Shown: piece by piece, positions 7,451 through 13,449 of the stretch
How the letters are laid out: each line of letters opens with the position of its first letter
Position numbering within the stretch: the stretch's first letter is position 1
Assembly: GCF_003248605.1 (NCBI RefSeq)
Contig: NZ_QFPF01000064.1
Location: 1 to 14,315, forward strand
DNA length: 14,315 nucleotides
Direction: 5' to 3'
From: Microbacterium sp.
Lineage (GTDB): Bacteria > Actinomycetota > Actinomycetes > Actinomycetales > Microbacteriaceae
Notes under the pieces: model-generated
Databases searched by the model: none
What the model saw: only the letters and a program-made list of their open reading frames with translations
Told to the model about the DNA's origin: nothing
Made by a program: the position numbers and the translations under genes

Positions 7451-7480
7451 CCCCGACAAGGGCAGGGCGGCAATGCGGGC

Positions 7481-8377
7481 TCAGGAGAGGAGCGTGCCCG
7501 CCGTCGCGAGCGCCACCCAGGTCGCGTTGAAGACGATGTGCACGAGCACGGCGCCCCAGATGCGCCGGGTGAGGAGCACCAGCATCCCGCACACGATGCC
7601 GACGAGGGCGTAGCTGACGACGTCGTCCCAGCCGAGCGCGCCGTTGAGCGTGTGTGCGGCGACGAAGACACCGGTCGTCACGACGACCGCAACGAACGCC
7701 GCGACCCGCGCGCCCAGCGCGCGGCGCACGACCGTATAGATGACGACGAGCAGCACGCCGCGGAAGAAGAACTCCTCGATCACCGGCGAGATGACGACGG
7801 GCGCGAGCGCGTCGGCGAACCACCACGACGACGACAGCTGCCCGTCGATCGTGGGGTAGGAGGGGAAGGGCACGGGGCCTCCGGCCGCGGCCTGTTCGAA
7901 CCAGCCCTGCGCGAGGCGCAGGACGCCGCCCAGCACGACGCCGTACAGCAGGTCGACCGGGCGGAAGCGCAGCAGCCCCCGCGGCCGCGACCGCGCGAAG
8001 GCGAACGCCACGGGCACGGCCATGCCGAGCCAGAGGGCGATGCCCGCGATCAGCACGCCGGTCGCGCCGGGCACGACCGACGGGATGCCGGCCGAGAGCA
8101 GTATGCCGGCGGCGAAGGAGATCATCGCCCAGCCGAGCAGGTCGTAGCCCCAGTCCTGCACAGTCGATCCGCCGGCGGTCCACGAGCGCGGAGCGACGGG
8201 ACGACGGTCGGAGCCGGCCCTCGAGAGGGGCGCTGCGCCCGCGGGCGCGGAGGCGGCGCGTGCGGCCGCCCGCGTCGCGCGGGTGTCGACGGTGTCCGCG
8301 GCGGAGACGGGACCCGCGGCAGGGGCTGCGCCCGCGGCCGGGGCGCCGCCTGGAGCGTCGTTAGACTCGGGGGGCAC
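7481..8377 (-). CDS. CPBP-family intramembrane metalloprotease (Rce1/abortive-infection-like)
   Basis: Predicted 298-residue membrane protein. Residues 1-75 are an Ala/Pro-rich, probably disordered cytoplasmic tail. After it come about seven or eight hydrophobic segments. The CPBP catalytic motifs are complete: EEFFFR (201-206, EExxxR), FVAAH with His242, and HIVFN (280-284, HxxxN). These residues form the active site in Rce1-type intramembrane proteases. Bacterial members act in membrane protein processing, bacteriocin self-immunity or surface protein maturation; the substrate here is unknown. The GTG at 8377 gives the longest frame but has only a weak TAGG upstream. It leaves 28 bp to the divergent phosphatase start, so a start inside the Ala-rich tail is possible, although I see no clear in-frame candidate before Met85. 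Two palindromic elements follow its stop codon. Confidence 0.88.
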   Translation of the reverse strand: MPPESNDAPGGAPAAGAAPAAGPVSAADTVDTRATRAAARAASAPAGAAPLSRAGSDRRPVAPRSWTAGGSTVQDWGYDLLGWAMISFAAGILLSAGIPSVVPGATGVLIAGIALWLGMAVPVAFAFARSRPRGLLRFRPVDLLYGVVLGGVLRLAQGWFEQAAAGGPVPFPSYPTIDGQLSSSWWFADALAPVVISPVIEEFFFRGVLLVVIYTVVRRALGARVAAFVAVVVTTGVFVAAHTLNGALGWDDVVSYALVGIVCGMLVLLTRRIWGAVLVHIVFNATWVALATAGTLLS

Positions 8378-8391
8378 GATGCCAACCTACC

Positions 8392-8397
8392 GGGAGG
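8392..8397 (+). promoter_or_regulatory. Ribosome binding site deciding the 8406 start
   Basis: GGGAGG lies eight bases before the ATG at 8406 and supports that codon over the upstream in-frame ATG at 8379, which has no ribosome binding site. Confidence 0.7.
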
Positions 8398-8405
8398 CCC
8401 CGCCC

Positions 8406-8993
8406 ATGCTCGAGGTACTCACGGTGTGCACCGGCAACGTCGCCCGTTCACCCCTCGCCGAACTGGTGCTGCGCGCGCGCACAGGCGGCAGCATCCAGGT
8501 GCACAGCGCCGGCACGCGGGCCCTGATCGACTATCCGATGCCCGCCGAGGCCGGATCCCTCGCCGTCGCCCACGGCGCCCCGCCCGCCGAGGCGCAGGCC
8601 CACCGCGGGCGGCGACTGACCGAGGGGATGCTGCGCTCCCCCGACCTGATCCTCGCCATGGCGCGCGAACACCGCCGGGCGATCGTCGAGCTCGCGCCGG
8701 CGCGGCTGCGCTCGACCTTCACGGTGCGGGAGTTCGCCCGGCTGTCGGTCCACGCGAGCGCCGCCGACCTGGCCGCCGCGATCGGCGACGCGTCCGATCC
8801 CGCCGAGCGGGCGCGACGCGCGGTCGCCCATGTCGCGAGCCTGCGTTCCGCCGTCGAGCCCCCGCACGACCCGGCCGACGACGACGTGATCGACCCCTTC
8901 CGGCGATCGGAGCGCACCTATGCCCTCGCGGCGGCGCAGCTCGTCCCCGCGGTCGACGAGGTCGCGCGCGTGCTGCGGGTCGTCGCGGGCTGA
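8406..8993 (+). CDS. Low-molecular-weight protein tyrosine phosphatase
   Basis: A cytoplasmic cysteine phosphatase of the Wzb/Etp/arsenate-reductase fold. Predicted 195 residues, longer than the roughly 150 of classical members because of an extra segment around 115-160. The N-terminal catalytic loop VCTGNVARSP (7-16) gives C-x5-R with Cys8 and Arg14. The C-terminal VIDPF (161-165) supplies the expected general-acid Asp163 (DPY/DPF motif). The second cysteine found in many members of the loop (CxGNxCRS) is Ala13 here. Such enzymes often reset tyrosine kinases that control polysaccharide export. The flippase/pyruvyl transferase gene 0.8 kb downstream fits that role, though no tyrosine kinase is visible in the window. 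It is divergent from the CPBP protease. Confidence 0.92.
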   Translation: MLEVLTVCTGNVARSPLAELVLRARTGGSIQVHSAGTRALIDYPMPAEAGSLAVAHGAPPAEAQAHRGRRLTEGMLRSPDLILAMAREHRRAIVELAPARLRSTFTVREFARLSVHASAADLAAAIGDASDPAERARRAVAHVASLRSAVEPPHDPADDDVIDPFRRSERTYALAAAQLVPAVDEVARVLRVVAG

Positions 8994-9093
8994 GGCCCGC
9001 GCCCGCGCGCCCCGTTGTGTCGCGCCCCGCGCGCTCGCTAACGTCGGCTCTGCGCGCGCATCAGTGCCGCGCGATCAGGGAGGGAACCCGCAC

Positions 9094-9531
9094 ATGTCCG
9101 ACACCACACCGCCGCCCCCGGGCAGCACACCCCCGAACCAGAACCCCGCCGGCTACCCCGCTCCGAACCAACCGCCGGCGTACGGTGCGGCCCCGCCGCC
9201 CGCCTACGGCACGTCCTCGCCCGCCCCGGGAGCACCCGTGCCCGGCAAGACGCTCGGCATCGTCGCCTTCATCCTGTCGTTCTTCGTGCAGCTCGTCGCC
9301 CTGATCCTCGGCATCATCGCGCTCGTGCAGAGCCGCAAGGCCGGTGCCAAGAACGGCTGGGCGCTCGCGGCGATCATCATCAGCGTGATCCTGATGATCA
9401 TCGGGATCATCGTCGGCATCGCCCTCATCGGCCTCGCGATCGGTGCCGCCGAAGAGTACGCGCGCCTGTGCTCGGAGTACGGCCCCGGCACGCACGAGGT
9501 CTCCAGCGGCGTGACCATCACCTGCAACTGA
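9094..9531 (+). CDS. Small Pro-rich membrane protein, DUF4190-like
   Basis: Predicted 145 residues. The first 50 are rich in Pro, Tyr, Gly and Ala (PPPPGSTPPN, PAPNQPPAYG) and are probably cytoplasmic and disordered. Two hydrophobic helices follow (about 52-78 and 88-118) with a short basic loop (QSRKAGAKNGWA), the pattern of actinobacterial DUF4190 proteins. A short C-terminal tail holds two cysteines (126 and 144) that could form a disulfide if outside the membrane. The ATG at 9094 is supported by AGGGAGGG nine bases upstream. The biochemical function of this family is not established. It is preceded by the phosphatase gene (100-bp gap) and followed by a 248-bp spacer. Confidence 0.88.
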   Translation: MSDTTPPPPGSTPPNQNPAGYPAPNQPPAYGAAPPPAYGTSSPAPGAPVPGKTLGIVAFILSFFVQLVALILGIIALVQSRKAGAKNGWALAAIIISVILMIIGIIVGIALIGLAIGAAEEYARLCSEYGPGTHEVSSGVTITCN

Positions 9532-9669
9532 CACGGATCCGCGCCGATCGCGGGTCCGACCGGTCGCGGCACGTCACGGCGGACAGCATCCGCCCGACGT
9601 GTCGCGACCGTCCCCCGCGACGCTCCGGACGCAACGGCGCCCCGCCGGATGAGGCGAACCCTGCCGTAG

Positions 9670-9687
9670 CGTGAGAGAACTCTCACG
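9670..9687. promoter_or_regulatory. Operator-like inverted repeat upstream of flippase/pyruvyl transferase gene
   Basis: CGTGAGAGAACTCTCACG has perfect 8-bp arms around a two-base AA centre. It lies 92 bp before the GTG start at 9780 in the otherwise featureless 248-bp spacer 9532-9779. The size and symmetry suit a dimeric helix-turn-helix repressor. No regulator gene is adjacent, and no clear -35/-10 pair can be placed. Confidence 0.5.
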
Positions 9688-9779
9688 TCAATACCCTGCC
9701 GCCCGATGCATGCCCGTGTCAGCATGGACATCCAGGCGGGATCGATGGCGCTCCCCGACGCGCAAGCTGGGGAGCTACC

Positions 9780-12311
9780 GTGGGGAAATTTCGACCGGGA
9801 CGCGCACGCGCGCCCCTCGCATTGATCGGCAGTCAGGTCGTCGGCCAACTCGCCCTCGTCGCCGTGCTGCCCGTGCTCACGCGGGTCTACCCGCCGGCCG
9901 AGTTCGGCGTGTACCAGTTCGCCTTCGCGATCGCGTTCATCCTTCTGCCGCTCGCGACGCTGCGTCTCGAGTACATCGTGCCGACCACGCACGCGGCCGA
10001 GCTGGTTCGCCGGCGCCTGCGGCTCGGCACCGCGGTGGCGCTCGGGCTCAGCCTCCTGCTGATCGCCGTGGGCGTCATCGATCACCTCTCGGGCCTCACC
10101 GACGTGTCGGGCATCCTGATCATGACGGGCCTGCTCGTGCCCGCGCTCGGGCTGCCGCTGCTCGACGGCGCGCGCCTCGTGCGGCAGGGCGCGCGGCGCG
10201 CCCTCGCGGTGCGCAACCTCGTCGGCGGCGTCGCGGGGGCGTCTCTGCAGGCGGTGTTCGCCCTCTCGGGGGGCGATGTCACGCTGCTGCCCGTCGCCCT
10301 GCTCGCGGGCCGACTCATCGGCATCGCCGCCTCGCGCCTGGTCAAAGAGCCCGCGACGGGCGAACGATCCATGGATGCCGCGGCCCGGTCCGACGGTTCG
10401 GCCGAGACCGCGGACCCCGAGCTCGAACCGGCCCGCGACACCCCCTACACACTCGCCCGGGCTCTGCCCACGATCGGTGCGGGGGCGATGTCGGGGCTCA
10501 CGATCCAGGGACTCACCGTGATCGCGGGCGCGACCGTCGGACCGGCCGCGGCCGGACAGGTGGGCGTCGCCCAGCGCATCGCGTCGACGCCGATATCGCT
10601 CGCGGGCCAGGCCCTCGCCCAGGTCACGCAGTTGAGCTTCAGCCGCATCATCCGCGAGCAGCGCCCGAGCCTGACGGCGTCCCTCGGCTCCCACGTGCGC
10701 GCATTCCTCGCGCTCGGCGTCCTCATCGGCGCGGCGCTCGCGATCGGCGGCCCGCTGCTGGCCGGTCCCGTCCTCGGCGAGGAGTGGGCGCCGGCCGGCG
10801 TCCTGATCGCGATGCTCGCGATCCCCGCCACGCTGCAGGTCGCCGTCTCGCCGACCGACTTCCTCTTCGTGATGCTCGGCCGCGAGCGCCGCCTGTTCGC
10901 GTTGCAGTTCACGCGGGCAGCTCTCACCTGGACGACGGGGCTCGTCGCCGCCGCGCTCACCGGCGACATCGGCGTCGTCGTGCTGAGCTTCTCGATCGCG
11001 TGGGCGCTCGCCTACGCCCTCTCGCTCGTCTTCGTCTTCCGCGCGGCGCGCACCTTCGACCGCGAACACCGCGCGAACGCGGCTCCCCCGGTCACTGCCG
11101 CGGCCGACGCGTCGCCGGGCGCGGCAACGGGCGAGCCCGCGTCCACCGAGGCGACAGCATCCCGCGCCGGCGTGACGGGCGAGAGCCGGCCCGCCGAGCC
11201 CGGCGAGCGCACGGTCTTCGCGGCGATGACGGGCGACTACCCCAACATCGGCGACGCGATCATCCGGCGCGAGACGCTCGAGTGGGTGCACGGCATCGGC
11301 CCGGTGCACACCTACGTCGGACGCGCGCCCGACGCCTGGATCGACCAGATCGGTGCGGCGCCGCTGGGCCCCGTGTACCGGCGGCGCCCCGGCGCCCAGG
11401 CGTGGATCCGCGCGCTGCTGACCACGCCCCGGCCGGTGCTGCTGTTCGAGCCCGGCGAGGTGCAGCTCGAGTCGCGCCACGTCGTGCGCGAGCTCGTCTT
11501 CCTGGCGCTCGGTCTCGCCGTCAAGGCCCGACGCGGCACGATCGTCTACGCGCCGCGCGCGCTCGCCCGCATCAGCGCACCCTCGCTCTGGGTGTATCGG
11601 ATGTCGGCACGACTGGCCGACTTCTCGCCCATGCGCGAACAGGCGTCGTTCGAGCTCGTCCCCGGCGCGGTGCGCAGCCCCGACATCGCGTTCGCGCGCG
11701 ACGCGATCCCCACCGGCGAGCCCGGCCCCTCGGGGGCGGCTCGCGACACCCTCGTGATCAGCCTGCGCGGCGCCCGCGCCTTCCCGCCCGACGCATGGCT
11801 CGCGGGCGTGCGGTCCTTCGCCGGGTCCCGCGGCCTGCGGATCGTCGTGAGCGCCCAGGTGCGCGGAGACGAGGCGCGCGCCGACGAGCTCGCCGCGGCC
11901 CTGGATGCGGAGGCGTTCGGCTGGGGATCCGTGCCCGATCTCGTGCAGGAGCGCCGACTGCTGAGCCTCTACGAGCGCGCGACTGTCGTGCTCTCCGACC
12001 GTCTTCACGTGCTGATCCTCGCGGCCTCCTGCGGGGCGATCCCGCTCGAGCTGGTCGCCGGGCCGAGCGGCAAGGTGCGCGCGCACTTCGCGTGGGTCGG
12101 CGTGCACGAGGTGTCGGTCGAGGCCACCGGCATGGATGCTGTCGCGGTCGCCGCCGCGATCGAGTCGGCCGCTTCGCGCTCCCCGTACGAACTCACCGCG
12201 GCCCTCACCGGCGCGCGGGCCGAGGTGCGGCACGTGCGCGCCCGGGCTCGGGCACTGATGTCGCCGCTCGCGACGGGCGCCACCGCGCCGACACGCGTGT
12301 CCTCGCGCTGA
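9780..12311 (+). CDS. Fused Wzx-type polysaccharide flippase and polysaccharide pyruvyl transferase
   Basis: One uninterrupted 843-residue frame. Residues 1-425 form a multi-helix MOP-superfamily exporter of the Wzx/polysaccharide biosynthesis type. It opens with SQVVGQLALVAVLPVLTRVYPPAEFGVYQFAFA (18-50; the VLTRVYPPAEFG turn is typical), has a charged, low-complexity loop at 189-222 between the two halves, and further helices to 421. Residues 426-476 are an Ala/Pro/Glu-rich linker. Residues 477-800 match the polysaccharide pyruvyl transferase (CsaB-like) family: MTGDYPNIGDAIIRRETL (483-500) carries the NxGD signature, LLFEPGE follows at 554-560, and SDRLHVLILAASCGAIP (739-755) is the conserved C-terminal block. 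The likely role is export of a lipid-linked glycan and addition of pyruvate ketals to it, which could anchor surface proteins or add charge. The GTG at 9780 has GGGGAG five bases upstream. These domains are normally separate proteins; the linker is in frame with normal codon usage, so fusion is more likely than a sequencing join. Confidence 0.87.
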   Translation: MGKFRPGRARAPLALIGSQVVGQLALVAVLPVLTRVYPPAEFGVYQFAFAIAFILLPLATLRLEYIVPTTHAAELVRRRLRLGTAVALGLSLLLIAVGVIDHLSGLTDVSGILIMTGLLVPALGLPLLDGARLVRQGARRALAVRNLVGGVAGASLQAVFALSGGDVTLLPVALLAGRLIGIAASRLVKEPATGERSMDAAARSDGSAETADPELEPARDTPYTLARALPTIGAGAMSGLTIQGLTVIAGATVGPAAAGQVGVAQRIASTPISLAGQALAQVTQLSFSRIIREQRPSLTASLGSHVRAFLALGVLIGAALAIGGPLLAGPVLGEEWAPAGVLIAMLAIPATLQVAVSPTDFLFVMLGRERRLFALQFTRAALTWTTGLVAAALTGDIGVVVLSFSIAWALAYALSLVFVFRAARTFDREHRANAAPPVTAAADASPGAATGEPASTEATASRAGVTGESRPAEPGERTVFAAMTGDYPNIGDAIIRRETLEWVHGIGPVHTYVGRAPDAWIDQIGAAPLGPVYRRRPGAQAWIRALLTTPRPVLLFEPGEVQLESRHVVRELVFLALGLAVKARRGTIVYAPRALARISAPSLWVYRMSARLADFSPMREQASFELVPGAVRSPDIAFARDAIPTGEPGPSGAARDTLVISLRGARAFPPDAWLAGVRSFAGSRGLRIVVSAQVRGDEARADELAAALDAEAFGWGSVPDLVQERRLLSLYERATVVLSDRLHVLILAASCGAIPLELVAGPSGKVRAHFAWVGVHEVSVEATGMDAVAVAAAIESAASRSPYELTAALTGARAEVRHVRARARALMSPLATGATAPTRVSSR

Positions 12312-12368
12312 CCCGGGTCGCGGTCGTGGGCCCGGCCGCGGGTCGGCGGCGGCGGCCTGGCCGCGGGA

Positions 12369-12959
12369 TCAGCGCGCCCCGCAGCCGCCCGGCGACAGGC
12401 CCTCGACGACGGCGCGCGCGGATCGCTCCCAGCGCGCGTAGTGGTGGGGGTCGGCGTTGATCTGCACCGCGTGGATCGCCCGCGTGGGCTTCATGTCCTG
12501 CCACCCCTCGACCTCGGCGAGACGCGCGAAGAAGAGGGTCGCCGAGCGCGACGGATCCATCCGCTCATCGACCGAACCCCAGCCCTCCTGCTGCTGGAAC
12601 AGCCCGATCGAGGTCGTGCGCGAGCCGTCGGGATTGCGCACGCCCGAGGTCTCCCAGTCGCCGTAGTCGATGTTGCGCAGACCCGACTCCCCCATCGCCG
12701 CCATCACACCGAGCACCTGCGCATCGGCGCCGAAGCCGACAGCGGTGGCGGCATCCATGATCGCGGCGGCGTTCTCGAGCTGCACGCCCCGGTACCCGGC
12801 GATGGATGCTGCCGCCCCCTCGCCCGCGACGCACGACGCCGCCGAGCTCCGGGTCGACGACACGATCTCGGCCGTGCCGAGCGCCAGCGCCCCGGCGGCC
12901 ACGAGGGCCACCGCGATGCCGACGTTGGTGCGTGCCGCACCGGACCTGCGCCTACCCAT
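12369..12959 (-). CDS. Membrane-anchored or secreted lysozyme-like (transglycosylase-type) protein
   Basis: Predicted 196 residues. A basic start (MGRRR) and one hydrophobic helix (about 12-30) suggest a signal anchor or signal peptide. After a Ser/Ala linker comes a lysozyme-fold-like domain known from actinobacterial cell-wall proteins. It includes NAAAIMDAATAVGFGADAQ (63-81), MGESGLRNI (89-97) with Glu91 as probable catalytic acid, SIGLFQQQEGWGS (117-129), the MDPSRSATLFF block (134-144), and WQDMKPTRAIHAVQ...YARWE (153-178). The family is usually fused to NlpC/P60 or M23 domains; here it stands alone. Cys43 and Cys193 could pair. The ATG at 12959 has GGTGGG close upstream, and a GTG five codons earlier is an alternative. 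It is probably cotranscribed with the upstream 100-residue gene (62-bp gap), with a hairpin in between. Enzymatic activity is inferred from the fold, not shown. Confidence 0.8.
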   Translation of the reverse strand: MGRRRSGAARTNVGIAVALVAAGALALGTAEIVSSTRSSAASCVAGEGAAASIAGYRGVQLENAAAIMDAATAVGFGADAQVLGVMAAMGESGLRNIDYGDWETSGVRNPDGSRTTSIGLFQQQEGWGSVDERMDPSRSATLFFARLAEVEGWQDMKPTRAIHAVQINADPHHYARWERSARAVVEGLSPGGCGAR

Positions 12960-12990
12960 CGACCCACCCCACCGCACGCACCTCGATGTT

Positions 12991-13027
12991 CGCTGAGCGG
13001 CCGGGCCGCCCGATGCCGGGCTCAGCG
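12991..13027 (-). terminator. Stem-loop overlapping stop of the 100-residue gene
   Basis: CGCTGAGC (12991-12998) and GCTCAGCG (13020-13027) form a perfect 8-bp stem with a GC-rich, further foldable loop. It includes the stop codon of the upstream minus-strand gene. No T-run follows, so it is either a weak terminator or an mRNA-stabilising hairpin between the two genes. Confidence 0.4.
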
Positions 13028-13324
13028 GGCGAGCGACTCCCAGTCGACCTCGATCATGCCCTCGTGGGTGCGCGAGATGCGTGCCGGCAGCACCGCGCCG
13101 ACGGGAGGGAGGCGACGGGTGTCGAGCACGACCACGAGGGGCTGGGTCTTCTCCTCGATGCCGAGGGCCGACACCTGCGCCTGCACCGTGAGCTCCTGAT
13201 ACCGGGCGTGCCCCGTGGGCGCGGAGACCGACACGACGCGGATCGCGCCGTGCGCGGCATCCGCCATCGGGTCGCGCGTGATGCGCTCGAGCTGTTCCGC
13301 GGCCTCGCCGACCCATTCCTCCAT
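13022..13324 (-). CDS. Unknown 100-residue protein
   Basis: I do not recognise this family. The 100 residues are soluble in character, with no signal peptide, membrane helix or cysteine. The N-terminal part (1-25) is an acidic helix (MEEWVGEAAEQLERI). The rest alternates like beta strands: AIRVVSVSAP (27-36), YQELTVQAQVSAL (42-54), QPLVVVLDT (61-69), and a basic-to-acidic end ARISRTHEGMIEVDWESL (81-98). Good codon bias and a lack of competing features support it as real. The ATG at 13324 has no clear ribosome binding site. It is divergent from the metallopeptidase gene with 125 bp between starts and precedes the lysozyme-like gene on the same strand, so it may belong with either. Confidence 0.7.
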   Translation of the reverse strand: MEEWVGEAAEQLERITRDPMADAAHGAIRVVSVSAPTGHARYQELTVQAQVSALGIEEKTQPLVVVLDTRRLPPVGAVLPARISRTHEGMIEVDWESLAR

Positions 13325-13449
13325 GCCGCGAGCCTAGCCGCCACCGCGTCCGCCCCCACCGCCCGCACTCCGTGGTCGCCGCCGCCGGGTTCCACCGTGG
13401 CCGCGTCAACCCCGCCCTCGCCGCGCGTGGGGCGTGACAGCATGACGGC

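Larger units (their letters stand above)
7305..7470. repeat. Second palindromic repeat locus: two units 95 bp apart
   Basis: Two copies of a 51-bp palindrome plus a shared right-flanking sequence (CCCCGACAAGGGCAGGGCGG) lie between the CPBP protease stop and the start of the universal stress gene. The two palindromes are identical to each other. They are homologous to, but diverged from, the three at 3473-3711, with the same element length and almost the same spacing (95 versus 94 bp). The rest of 7211-7480 contains no gene. Confidence 0.88.

Noticed and set aside
6182..9304. Plus-strand frame of about 1040 codons across the stress protein and protease genes
   Set aside because: It is antisense to two genes with clear motifs and passes through intergenic repeats. 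The product is compositionally biased with no domain.
9204..12233. Very long minus-strand open frame opposite the flippase/pyruvyl transferase gene
   Set aside because: Its translation is a low-complexity Arg/Glu/His/Ala-rich shadow, typical of antisense frames in high-G+C DNA. The plus-strand protein has recognisable domains.
12310..12368. GC-rich inverted segments between the convergent flippase fusion and lysozyme-like genes (e.g. GACCCGGGTC)
   Set aside because: The stems are short and ambiguous in uniformly GC-rich sequence, with no T-run on either strand; not enough to call a terminator.
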